Positions 5,314-12,222 of a stretch of 16,333 nucleotides of DNA are shown in pieces (position 1 is the stretch's first letter; each line of letters begins with the position of its first letter). Position numbers and translations under genes: made by a program. The DNA is from 2-02-FULL-38-15 sp964645555 (GTDB lineage Bacteria > Patescibacteriota > Microgenomatia > Daviesbacterales > UBA10151), in contig CAZYBP010000018.1 of the NCBI GenBank assembly GCA_964645555.1, forward strand, positions 1 to 16,333, given 5' to 3'. The notes beneath the pieces are model-generated. The model worked only from the letters and a program-made list of their open reading frames with translations. It searched no databases and was not told the DNA's origin.

Positions 5314-6915
5314 TTACTGATCTGACCAATATTTCATAGCCAGTTGAGCCACAGACCAAGCATTTACATCCGGATTTATCGGATCTCTAGCGCTTACAAA
5401 ATCACCTTGGCTGGCTAAATTGGCAACATTATTATCTTTGAAAAAAACTGCTAAAATCTTGGCAGCTACTTCCGGATTAGAAGCAAGTTTGGGATTTTTG
5501 GCTAACTCATCACCCATCCCGATTCTTTCTCCTATGACTTTATAATTTCTCAGGTGTGTGATTTGGATAAAACCTCTACCATGAAAGTTAGTACCGCCTT
5601 CATAACCTAATCTTCTGGCGCTTTTTTTGCCTTGAATCTCATCAATCGGGGCAAAGGTTTCAGCTGTCTCATGTTCAACAGTAGCCAAGGCATATGCTAA
5701 AACATTAGAATCCAAAATACCTTCCTCATCTAAAGCTTTGGCAATCAGAGGAATATTTTCTCTGGCTGCCTGCTTACCCTTATCTGGTACATCAGCCACC
5801 AATCTTTCTACTGTACCTTGATTCAATACTACCGAATTGGAATCTTGAGCGGTCCCATTATCAGTCGAGGAAGATTGCCCGGGATGATACAAAGGATATC
5901 GATAACCATTACCATACCAGGCTCTTTCTAAAACAAGTTTTACAGAAGGAATTTTCCTTAAAAAATTATTAAGATGGGAGGACAAATCAAACCACCATTG
6001 ATTATCGTTATAACCATAGACTGGTTTTGAAGGATACGTACCTGTGACTTCCGGTACAATAAAATCATCGGCGACTAAAAAAACCCGGTCAGCCAAGTTG
6101 GACAAATTCTTAATAGCATAAATACCTTCACTGTTAACAGCTGAGTTTGGCACGGCAACTGCTAATTTTAGATTAGGGTCAGCTTCATGCAGAGCCATGG
6201 TAAAGCTCTTAATAAATTCGCTAAATTTGTTTTGATAATCTTGTCCTCTGCCTGCTGCTATCTCAAAATCAACAGTCACTCCATCTATTTGCGAATCTGT
6301 TACCTCCCAAATTGCTTGATCAAATAATCTTTGCTGAGCTGATTTATCATCTAAAAGATACCTAATGGAAGTCTCTTCTCCTAAGGTTAAAGTAACAAAC
6401 ACCTTAGTGCCATACGCATGAGCTTGATTAAATAAGTTATATGAGGCCTCACTTTTAAAGGAACTGTAACCCCTGCTTTCAGTATTAATCTCGCCTTCCT
6501 CTGTTAAAGGCACATCAAAAAAAGAAAGTATATTCAATCCGCTAAAATCAATATCATCAAACTTATTCTGGGCTAAGCCTGGAGCAAAAGCAAAAACCTC
6601 TTGGGTGGTTTTAGTTGGCACCATTGCCTGTTCTATCATTGAAGGTGTAGTTTTCATTGAAGCAATCAAAGGTGGTACCATTCTTTGGGCTGACTGTCTG
6701 CCACTAACAAGGATAATAATAATTAGTATCAGATCTAAAACAGCAACTAATTTATATCTACCTGTTTTGGACGCCAAAAAGTCTTCTACCTTTTGGTAAA
6801 CTGAAGAAGGAAATCTCGTTTTCAAACTTTGATAAGAAAATCTTGCTTTCGCTAGGCGAAAGTAAAAACGAGAAAGGATAGTAATCGGATCAAATCTAGG
6901 CAGTAAGTATTTCAT
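5314..6915 (-). CDS. Membrane-anchored GH18-GH19 double glycoside hydrolase
   Basis: Predicted cell-wall hydrolase joining two unrelated glycosidase domains. Of 533 residues, 1-55 are basic and cytoplasmic and 56-71 are a single membrane anchor (type II). Residues about 105-345 form a GH18-like TIM barrel: DGVTVDFE (211-218) is the family DGxDxDxE box with the middle Asp replaced by Thr and the catalytic Glu kept (E218). A Ser/Asp/Asn linker (348-362) leads to a GH19/lysozyme-like domain (about 363-533) with VEHETAETFAP (E416 as likely general acid) and the substrate groove motif GRGFIQITHLRNY (446-458). Both families are known for chitin, but GH18 members of the spore-hydrolase type and GH19 endolysins act on peptidoglycan. 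In an operon with a DD-carboxypeptidase, a peptidoglycan target is the better inference. A strong promoter lies 48 nt upstream; no clear Shine-Dalgarno precedes the ATG. Confidence 0.85.
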   Translation of the reverse strand: MKYLLPRFDPITILSRFYFRLAKARFSYQSLKTRFPSSVYQKVEDFLASKTGRYKLVAVLDLILIIIILVSGRQSAQRMVPPLIASMKTTPSMIEQAMVPTKTTQEVFAFAPGLAQNKFDDIDFSGLNILSFFDVPLTEEGEINTESRGYSSFKSEASYNLFNQAHAYGTKVFVTLTLGEETSIRYLLDDKSAQQRLFDQAIWEVTDSQIDGVTVDFEIAAGRGQDYQNKFSEFIKSFTMALHEADPNLKLAVAVPNSAVNSEGIYAIKNLSNLADRVFLVADDFIVPEVTGTYPSKPVYGYNDNQWWFDLSSHLNNFLRKIPSVKLVLERAWYGNGYRYPLYHPGQSSSTDNGTAQDSNSVVLNQGTVERLVADVPDKGKQAARENIPLIAKALDEEGILDSNVLAYALATVEHETAETFAPIDEIQGKKSARRLGYEGGTNFHGRGFIQITHLRNYKVIGERIGMGDELAKNPKLASNPEVAAKILAVFFKDNNVANLASQGDFVSARDPINPDVNAWSVAQLAMKYWSDQ

Positions 6916-6953
6916 AAGCTCAAGATTTCGTTTCGGAGGACACTATCGAGCTT
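6916..6953 (-). promoter_or_regulatory. Possible 5'-leader hairpin before the GH18-GH19 gene
   Basis: In the predicted leader, AAGCTC (6953-6948) and GAGCTT (6921-6916) form a 6-bp stem enclosing 26 nt; its 3' arm abuts the ATG. It could occlude the start codon and modulate translation. Such a short stem can arise by chance. Confidence 0.25.
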
Positions 6954-6962
6954 GAATTGCGG

Positions 6963-6991
6963 ACTATAACAGACTAGTAAGAATATGTCAA
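6963..6991 (-). promoter_or_regulatory. Strong sigma-70-type promoter of the envelope operon
   Basis: Minus strand: TTGACA (6 of 6), a 17-nt spacer, TATAGT (5 of 6). The expected start of transcription is near 6956, giving a leader of about 41 nt before the hydrolase ATG at 6915. It is the closest to consensus of any promoter seen here. Confidence 0.8.
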
Positions 6992-7042
6992 GTTTTGGGT
7001 AAGATTAGCTTTGGAGGTTTGTAAGAATTTGGTAAAGGCTAG

Positions 7043-7261
7043 CTAGCTAAACATGGGGTATTGAGGGGTATCCTGAGACTCTTGTGTATTAGCCGGGCTT
7101 TGAGGATTTACCGTGTTTTCGAAACCATTTGCATCAAGTAAGAACAGACCTGTGGTGATAAGGAAAATCATTAAAGCTAAAAAGATAAGTAAAATTTTAT
7201 TATCATAGCTTCTTTTGGAAATTACAGAGGTTGGCAGCGGCGTATCTAAGATAATGTTCAT
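7043..7261 (-). CDS. Small single-pass membrane protein, unknown function
   Basis: A 72-residue product starting at the ATG at 7261 (MNIILDTPLP). A longer form from 7282 adds seven residues but has no ribosome binding site, whereas the 7261 ATG has AAAGG 5 nt and GGGGGAGG about 12 nt upstream. One hydrophobic segment (about residues 22-42) follows a basic stretch (KRSYDNK), so the N-terminus is probably cytoplasmic. The C-terminal 25 residues are polar, rich in Gln, Pro, Ser and Asn, and extracytoplasmic. No family is recognised. The gene lies between the carbohydrate genes and the envelope operon, and its ATG overlaps the stop of a possible 45-codon ORF. Confidence 0.65.
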   Translation of the reverse strand: MNIILDTPLPTSVISKRSYDNKILLIFLALMIFLITTGLFLLDANGFENTVNPQSPANTQESQDTPQYPMFS

Positions 7262-7395
7262 ATAACCTTTATCCTCCCCCATTTTGAGGTAGCTTGCATT
7301 TTGATTAAATTGGATAAAACCGAAGTTACAGAGATTACTCCTGTTTTTGTTGAACGTCGACTAAAAAATTTAGCTATATTTTTTACCTTCTCCAT
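7258..7395 (-). CDS. Possible 45-residue basic protein
   Basis: ATG at 7395, stop TGA at 7260-7258 in an ATGA overlap with the downstream membrane-protein gene. The product (MEKVKNIAKFFSRR...) is basic, rich in Lys, Ser and Thr, without a recognised domain. There is no Shine-Dalgarno, but TATGAT ends 9 nt before the ATG, which would give a near-leaderless message as elsewhere in this window. The frame stays open upstream and encodes a hydrophobic stretch, but with no start codon. It could instead be non-coding leader of the next gene. Confidence 0.35.
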   Translation of the reverse strand: MEKVKNIAKFFSRRSTKTGVISVTSVLSNLIKMQATSKWGRIKVI

Positions 7396-7462
7396 CGGAA
7401 ATTTATCATAACCATTTAGAGTTAAAGTAGAGAAAAGAAAAAGTAATAATCCGGAAAGATTT

Positions 7463-8755
7463 TTAAATAATCAGAAAATCTAAAGCAGCAGCTGCAGACC
7501 AGGCCTGATTTTTACAGCTAACTTGCCCGCTTTTGGAACAAAATTCTAAAAATGTTCCGTCCTTTTTGATATATAACTCAATCGGGGTACCAAAATGTTT
7601 AAGTGGAATTAAACTGGCCCGTTTTAATTTATTTGCCTGCCCGATAAATTGAAAATTTTCCAAACCTTCAATAATCAGCCCATTTAACATTGGCCAAAAA
7701 CTGCCGTTATGATATGAATCCTGATTAGGATTAAAGGTTGGTGAGGACGAACTCATGGTTCTAATCCCGGCATCTTCCACAAATAAATCATCCATAAAAC
7801 CCCGCTCAACAAAATCTTCTATCATGTCATCTTCCAGGATTACTTCGGATTTGTTTTTATGCCTGTACGCTGCCCAAAGTACGATTAAAGGATTTGAAGT
7901 AATAGTTTTAATCTGCTTTTTATCACCATCTAAAGCCTGAGCTGCAAAAAATAGCCCCTTATCCTCCATTAAGAATTTGTCATTAAATTCTCTTTTTAGT
8001 TTATTTGCTTGGGCTGATAACCGTCTGCCGAATTCTGGATGATTAGTAAGATAAAACTCACTCCAAAGCCTTAGTGCCAACCAGGCAAAAGCTTGAGCCT
8101 CGACCGGGGCAATAGGATACTTTGGCATTCTGCCGGATCTATCAAGTAATGACTCTTTTGAATCAGTCCACGACTGAACTGCTAACCCGCCAAACCGCCT
8201 GGTTTTAGGAAAATCATATTCAATAAACGTATCTTTATCTATATCACCAAAGGTTAAAATCCAGTTTAAACCAGCCTCTACTGCTGGCAAAATAGTAATT
8301 AAAAATTCACGGTCTTGAGTAATTTGCCAATAGTTATATAGAGCAATCAAAGTTAGCGGTGTCGAATCTATTGAGTCATAATTTTTCAAAAGCCCATCAG
8401 GATAAACAAACCAAGGAGGATCCAATCTGACTAAATGCTCATATTTTTCCCTCCGGAATTCATGGATAAACTTGCCTGGTTGTTCGCCGGATTCAATATT
8501 AAATTCAGTTCCTTGCAAGGTAACTAATTTTAAAAGGGCTCTTTTAGTAATTTCCAAAAGACCTAAAGAAGGTTTAAGACTATGAACTCTTAAAAGCTTT
8601 AATATGGTAATAGCGCTGTCGCGGCCAAATATGCAGCCAAAAGCTTCACTCTTGGCAGATGCATAAATACCATCTTCAGTGGCGAGTGCGAGCAGACTTT
8701 GGTGAAAGCTTTCCCGAAGATTGTCAATTGCAAATTTGGGCAGAACATTTAACAT
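7463..8755 (-). CDS. Amylo-alpha-1,6-glucosidase-like (alpha/alpha)6-barrel glycoside hydrolase
   Basis: Glycogen-debranching-type glycosidase of the six-hairpin (alpha/alpha)6 clan, usually annotated as amylo-alpha-1,6-glucosidase. It probably hydrolyses alpha-glucosidic bonds of a storage or exported glucan in the cytoplasm; no signal peptide is seen when the ATG at 8755 is used (430 residues). Conserved blocks, numbered from this start, are FGRDSAIT (43-50), the acidic SWTDSKES (195-202, likely catalytic-acid region), PVEAQAF (217-223), YHNGSFWP (348-355) and CKNQAWSAA (414-422). A TTG at 8794 would add 13 hydrophobic residues that match no family feature, and neither start has a Shine-Dalgarno. 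The gene follows a GT4 glycosyltransferase gene by 54 nt, so the pair probably works on one glucan or glycoside. It lacks the beta-sandwich N-terminal domain of longer debranching enzymes. Confidence 0.8.
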   Translation of the reverse strand: MLNVLPKFAIDNLRESFHQSLLALATEDGIYASAKSEAFGCIFGRDSAITILKLLRVHSLKPSLGLLEITKRALLKLVTLQGTEFNIESGEQPGKFIHEFRREKYEHLVRLDPPWFVYPDGLLKNYDSIDSTPLTLIALYNYWQITQDREFLITILPAVEAGLNWILTFGDIDKDTFIEYDFPKTRRFGGLAVQSWTDSKESLLDRSGRMPKYPIAPVEAQAFAWLALRLWSEFYLTNHPEFGRRLSAQANKLKREFNDKFLMEDKGLFFAAQALDGDKKQIKTITSNPLIVLWAAYRHKNKSEVILEDDMIEDFVERGFMDDLFVEDAGIRTMSSSSPTFNPNQDSYHNGSFWPMLNGLIIEGLENFQFIGQANKLKRASLIPLKHFGTPIELYIKKDGTFLEFCSKSGQVSCKNQAWSAAAALDFLII

Positions 8756-8809
8756 TGAGCAAGCCAAGATAGCATAAATAAAAAGGGATAACAAGGGGGC
8801 AAATTGAAC

Positions 8810-9916
8810 CTATTTATGACTAAGGTACGGTGGCCTTGAAGGCTTTGAAAATCTATATCCTTTTTCTTGTTTTTCCAAAACCTGCTGATAAATTTTTTCA
8901 TATCCGTCAGTCATTTTTTCCACAGTAAAACGCTCTAAAACATATTCGCGACAGACTCGTCTTTGGATCTTTTTAATATTAGCCACAGCTCCTACCATTC
9001 CGTCTATACCGTCTACAATAAAACCTGTTTTACCATTCTCTATAATCTCAGGCATAGAGCCCAAATTAAATGTAACCACAGGGCACCCGCAAGCCATAGC
9101 TTCGATTACTGTTAAACCAAAGGGTTCTGGCCAGGTAATCGGATGCAAAAGACAGGTCGCATTACTCATCAAGAGGTTACGTTGTTTCTCATCCACTTCA
9201 CCAATCCAGCGAATCTGGCTGGATAATTTAGGTTCAATATATTCATGGAAATATTGCACATCGTGAGGAGCATCAACAGTAGTGTTGAGTTTGGCGGCAA
9301 TAATTAAAGGCATATCCAGGTATTGGGCCACCTCAATAGCTAAATGCAAACCCTTTTCCCGCGAGATTCGCCCGACAAACAGCAAATAGCCCCCATCTTT
9401 TTGAAAAAATGGGTAATTATTCATCTTAAGACCATGATAAACATTCCCTATGTAATTTAAATTAGGCGCCGATTTTGACTGGGCTTTAGAAATGGTAACT
9501 AAAAAAGGATGTTGCAAGTTTTCAAATATTCTTTTTTCATTAACGCCTAATGCTCCGTGTAAAGTCATTACGACCGGAGTTTGGGAAAGATTGGCTGTAG
9601 GTAAACTAAGATAGTTATTATGATCATGAATAATATCAAACTGATTTTGTTGTTGGTAAGCATAACCGATATTTAACAGAGTTAAGATATTAGGTCCATA
9701 GATATTCCCCCACCTTACTTCCCGTAAAGATTTCGGGAAGATTGCCACGAGCTTGGCTGATGTTTGTGAATTTCCGCTGGCAAACAATGTAACGTTGTGG
9801 CCTCTTTTAACTAACTCCTCGGTTAAACTATAAACCACCCGTTCAGTTCCTCCATAATAGTGTGGCGGTACTCTCTCTGCAATACCGGCAATCTGAGCAA
9901 TGCGTAAAGACCTCAT
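8810..9916 (-). CDS. GT4-family glycosyltransferase (GT-B fold)
   Basis: Retaining glycosyltransferase that transfers sugar from a nucleotide-sugar donor to an unknown acceptor. The 368 residues show the N-terminal Rossmann half with the glycine loop VPPHYYGGTERVV (16-28) and IIHDHNN (95-101), and the C-terminal donor half with FVGRISREKGLH (180-191) and the EPFGLTVIE motif (E264-E272, the family E-x7-E). This is followed by MACGCPVV and the SMPEII helix. No signal peptide or membrane segment is visible, so it acts in the cytoplasm or at its membrane surface. The layout with a nearby glycosidase gene on the same strand suggests one metabolic unit, glucan or compatible-solute synthesis being possibilities. 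The start ATG has no Shine-Dalgarno. The C-terminal tail (about 350-368) is basic and unrelated to the fold. Confidence 0.9.
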   Translation of the reverse strand: MRSLRIAQIAGIAERVPPHYYGGTERVVYSLTEELVKRGHNVTLFASGNSQTSAKLVAIFPKSLREVRWGNIYGPNILTLLNIGYAYQQQNQFDIIHDHNNYLSLPTANLSQTPVVMTLHGALGVNEKRIFENLQHPFLVTISKAQSKSAPNLNYIGNVYHGLKMNNYPFFQKDGGYLLFVGRISREKGLHLAIEVAQYLDMPLIIAAKLNTTVDAPHDVQYFHEYIEPKLSSQIRWIGEVDEKQRNLLMSNATCLLHPITWPEPFGLTVIEAMACGCPVVTFNLGSMPEIIENGKTGFIVDGIDGMVGAVANIKKIQRRVCREYVLERFTVEKMTDGYEKIYQQVLEKQEKGYRFSKPSRPPYLSHK

Positions 9917-9937
9917 AAAATTTAGCGCTGATAAAAC

Positions 9938-10009
9938 TTATTCTGTAGGAGCCCTAAGAAGAATCAGGAATTGTGTCAGAAAATCGAGAATCGCTTGTGT
10001 CATATACAT
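9938..10009 (-). CDS. Possible 23-residue hydrophobic peptide
   Basis: ATG immediately after the TAA of the GlsB-type gene, with GGAAGAG a few nt upstream; stop TAA at 9940-9938. The product, beginning MYMTQAILDFLTQFLILL, is a single hydrophobic helix. The position suggests coupling to the upstream gene, but an ORF this short may be chance. Confidence 0.25.
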   Translation of the reverse strand: MYMTQAILDFLTQFLILLRAPTE

Positions 10010-10261
10010 TTAGGCTCTTCCAAAGGCTCTGCCGATAAAAAGTAGCAGCAAAGCCCCTAATACTGCCACGGCAAATGATGAGAAATTGAATCCGGTTACT
10101 CCTACCCCAAAAATAATATTTCCCAAAAATCCCCCTAATACAGCTCCCAGTATTCCTAAGATAATAGTACCAAGCCAACCTTCCCTAGCAGGATGAGGAT
10201 CAATGATATTGGCAACTACCCCAACAATTAATCCAAATATAATCCAAGATAGAAGATTCAT
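10010..10261 (-). CDS. GlsB/YeaQ/YmgE-family small membrane protein
   Basis: An 83-residue inner-membrane protein of the transglycosylase-associated / GlsB family. Three hydrophobic segments rich in Gly are evident: SWIIFGLIVGVVANII, GWLGTIILGILGAVLGGFLG and SSFAVAVLGALLLLFIG, with the typical DPHPAREG loop between the first two. Family members are linked to general stress responses, but the molecular role is not known. The ATG at 10261 is preferred over the TTG at 10270, which adds only three residues. There is no Shine-Dalgarno; TATTAT ends 8 nt before the ATG, so the transcript may have only a 1-3 nt leader. A strong hairpin terminator separates it from the acidic gene upstream. Confidence 0.88.
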   Translation of the reverse strand: MNLLSWIIFGLIVGVVANIIDPHPAREGWLGTIILGILGAVLGGFLGNIIFGVGVTGFNFSSFAVAVLGALLLLFIGRAFGRA

Positions 10262-10302
10262 GTTAATCAATAATACTTGTCTTGGGTAAAAGCTTAAGCA
10301 AA

Positions 10303-10343
10303 AAGAGGTAAGAACTAAGTAAAAATCTTAGCTCTTACCTCTT
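10303..10343 (-). terminator. Strong hairpin terminator after the acidic small gene
   Basis: Two 17-nt arms (10303-10319 and 10327-10343) pair at 16 of 17 positions around a 7-nt AT loop. On the minus strand the stem runs into five T. It follows the stop codon of the 55-residue gene by 11 nt and precedes the GlsB-type gene. Confidence 0.8.
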
Positions 10344-10354
10344 TACTTGAAATC

Positions 10355-10522
10355 TTATCTGCTTTCTTCCTCTGACATAGGATTCTCTTTTTCCTTTTCT
10401 TCTTTCTCCTTTTCCCCGTAGCCTTCTCCCCTATTTATATCCTGATAGACGGGGGATTGATCATCTCTATCTTCATCCGTGTCAGTCCCTTGATCGGGTT
10501 GTTGATTTTCATCTTGATCCAC
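10355..10522 (-). CDS. 55-residue highly acidic hypothetical protein
   Basis: Starts at GTG 10522 with AGGGGG spaced 8 nt upstream, a very good ribosome binding site; an in-frame GTG at 10531 lies inside the SD and is unlikely. Ends with TAA at 10357-10355, directly before a strong terminator, so it forms its own transcription unit. The product is almost entirely polar: an Asp/Gln/Thr-rich first half (DQDENQQPDQGTDTDEDRDD) and a Lys/Glu-rich second half (GEKEKEEKEKEN), no hydrophobic core and no cysteine. It should be intrinsically disordered and could be an RNA- or protein-binding chaperone-like or desiccation/stress protein. No family is recognised. SD, start, stop and terminator together make it a convincing gene despite its length. 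Confidence 0.7.
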   Translation of the reverse strand: MDQDENQQPDQGTDTDEDRDDQSPVYQDINRGEGYGEKEKEEKEKENPMSEEESR

Positions 10523-10569
10523 TCTACTCACCCCCTTTCAAGTTTGATTTTTTACCTTAAATTCAGTTA

Positions 10570-10598
10570 AAGGGTAGGTTTTTAAAAAACCTACCCTT
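10570..10598. repeat. 14-bp perfect palindrome in the divergent intergenic region
   Basis: aagggtaggttttt and its exact complement are separated by one base. It lies between the acidic gene (minus) and the response regulator (plus). On the minus strand it would fall in the leader of the acidic gene, 48 nt before the start codon, as a stem of at least 9 bp with an AT loop. It may be a leader structure, a terminator for upstream transcripts, or a protein-binding site. Confidence 0.55.
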
Positions 10599-10715
10599 CT
10601 CTGATCCGTCTTAAATATAGTTTATTTCCAAAGATTAATAAAAAGAAGAAAATAAAGTAATAGGACTGAAAGATTCTTTTTCTGTAAGAAAAGTGTAATA
10701 AAAACCGTTTTTGTA

Positions 10716-10744
10716 TTGAGTTAGGATCTTACCGCTGATATAAT
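10716..10744 (+). promoter_or_regulatory. Promoter of the response-regulator gene
   Basis: TTGAGT (4 of 6), 17-nt spacer, perfect TATAAT. The expected start near 10751 leaves a leader of about 31 nt, AT-rich and without a Shine-Dalgarno. Confidence 0.7.
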
Positions 10745-10753
10745 TCGGTAAGA
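10727..10753. promoter_or_regulatory. Inverted repeat around the -10 box (candidate operator)
   Basis: TCTTACCG and CGGTAAGA are perfect 8-bp inverted arms separated by 11 bp that contain the -10 TATAAT. A protein bound here would cover the core promoter, which suggests repression, possibly autoregulation by the downstream regulator. OmpR-type regulators more often use direct repeats, so another repressor is possible. Confidence 0.5.
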
Positions 10754-10781
10754 AATTAATTTAAATCAATAAAGAATAAAC

Positions 10782-11453
10782 ATGGTAAATAAAATATTAA
10801 TAGTAGAAGATGATACTGGGTTACAAAAATACTTAAAAGAGTTGCTTATGGATAATGAGTATTCCGTACAAGTTGCCCCTGATGGAATTTCTGCTTTAAA
10901 TAGTATAGCCAAGCTTCCTCCTGATTTAGTGCTTTTGGATTTAGGGTTACCTAACATGACAGGTGAGGCGGTTTGTATGGAAATTAGAAAAAAATACCCT
11001 GAACTATCTGTCATTATCTTAACTGCCAAAGACAGTGTTTCCGATATTGTTCAAGGGTTAAATTTAGGGGCTGATGATTATATGACCAAACCATTTGTAG
11101 CAGATGAACTGCTGGCAAGGATCAAAGCCAGGCTGCGAAGCCACGGAGGACAGGACCAAAAACTTACGGTGGCTGATTTGGAACTGAACAATAAAACCCT
11201 AGAAGTAAGAAGAGATGATAAACAGATTAGACTTACTCCTCAGGAATTTAAACTACTGGAATATTTAATGACTAACAAGGGCAGGATTCTAACCCGGGAA
11301 ATGATCTTAAACAGGGTCTGGTTATATTCACAAGATATAGAAACAAGGGTAGTTGATGTTTACATGGGTTATCTAAGAAAAAAAATTGATGGAGATTTTA
11401 AGAAAAAGCTCCTCCACTCTGTCAGAGGTTTTGGCTACATGATTAAGGAATAG
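10782..11453 (+). CDS. OmpR/PhoB-family response regulator
   Basis: Two-component DNA-binding regulator of 223 residues. The receiver domain (1-120) has the acidic pair E9/D10/D11, the phospho-acceptor D53 in VLLDLGLP, T81 and K103 in the KPF motif, all as required for phosphorylation. The C-terminal winged helix (about 128-223) has the OmpR pattern RLTPQEFKLLEYL...GRILTREMIL...TRVVDVYMGYLRKKI...SVRGFGYM. The ATG at 10782 lacks a Shine-Dalgarno. The gene has its own promoter with a candidate operator and converges on the kinase operon, overlapping the 3' end of the 251-residue gene by 11 bp. The soluble GAF kinase encoded about 1.8 kb away is the natural candidate partner, which is inference from proximity. 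Confidence 0.95.
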   Translation: MVNKILIVEDDTGLQKYLKELLMDNEYSVQVAPDGISALNSIAKLPPDLVLLDLGLPNMTGEAVCMEIRKKYPELSVIILTAKDSVSDIVQGLNLGADDYMTKPFVADELLARIKARLRSHGGQDQKLTVADLELNNKTLEVRRDDKQIRLTPQEFKLLEYLMTNKGRILTREMILNRVWLYSQDIETRVVDVYMGYLRKKIDGDFKKKLLHSVRGFGYMIKE

Positions 11454-12198
11454 CAAGTAAGTTGGAGTTTTGTTGTGGAAAATAGTCGCTATATACTTCC
11501 GGTAATCCGCGATTTAGATGAAAACCTTCATATCTACCAATTTCCCGAGTCCCGAGTAATTTTAGTTTTGGGTATCTTTCTGCCTGTTTTAGAGAGATAG
11601 GTGCATGCCCCTCTAATCCAAATATAATAAAAACATTCCTGAGAAAATTCGGATCCTCGTCTACCAGTTCTACTCTTCTCGGCAGTTGGTTCACTCTCTC
11701 CTCTGGACTTTGATCTAATCTATGAATAGCCACCCCCACCATGATTAGTTTTACAAACATGGGATCCCCTCCTAATTTAAGCATCATCTGAAAATTCGGA
11801 TCTGTATAATGTCTGCCTTCTCTGCCTAATCCCCACCATACCCACTCAGCGTGTGCCGCATTTGTAGCTGATATTAGGGTGCAAGGTACTTGCCCTTTAC
11901 CTGCTAAATCTCTTAATCCTTGCTTTTGCTCAGGTCTCACACGGTACCTTAAAGTACTTGCAATAAATTCTCTTAATTCTAAGGCGTTCCTTATTTTTGG
12001 AAGTAAACCCATCTTCTCAGAAAGCTTTCTGCAAATTTTAACGTGTCTTGCAGCCAAACTTGATAGATTAGCTGGATCCTGTAACACTTCCCTTTGCTGC
12101 TCACTAATCTGCATCATGGTGCATCGCACCCCACCTATAATAGGCCACTTATAGGTTCCATGTTGATCATATAAAACTCTCAATTCTACCCTTGCCAT
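11443..12198 (-). CDS. Hypothetical protein, third gene of the kinase operon
   Basis: A 251-residue soluble protein that I do not recognise. It starts with a beta-like stretch (MARVELRVLYDQHGTYKWP), then a mostly helical middle with SEQQREVLQDPANLSSLAAR and KMGLLPKIRNALELREFI. It also has a Trp-rich segment (AEWVWWGLGREGRHY, about 117-131) and a C-terminal region with RYPKLKLLGTREIGRYEG. There is no signal peptide, membrane segment or obvious catalytic motif. It follows the P-loop-like gene by 24 nt on the same strand, so it is probably co-transcribed with the histidine kinase. No Shine-Dalgarno is visible. Its 3' end overlaps the convergent response-regulator gene by 11 bp, so transcription of one could interfere with the other. 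Function unknown; a signalling output or accessory role is inferred from context only. Confidence 0.7.
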   Translation of the reverse strand: MARVELRVLYDQHGTYKWPIIGGVRCTMMQISEQQREVLQDPANLSSLAARHVKICRKLSEKMGLLPKIRNALELREFIASTLRYRVRPEQKQGLRDLAGKGQVPCTLISATNAAHAEWVWWGLGREGRHYTDPNFQMMLKLGGDPMFVKLIMVGVAIHRLDQSPEERVNQLPRRVELVDEDPNFLRNVFIIFGLEGHAPISLKQAERYPKLKLLGTREIGRYEGFHLNRGLPEVYSDYFPQQNSNLLAIP

Positions 12199-12222
12199 AT
12201 ATTAAATTTAACTGTGGAAAAA

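Noticed and set aside
9954..10178. 74-residue minus-strand ORF
   Set aside because: Out-of-frame shadow of the GlsB-type gene; the GlsB frame has clear family features.
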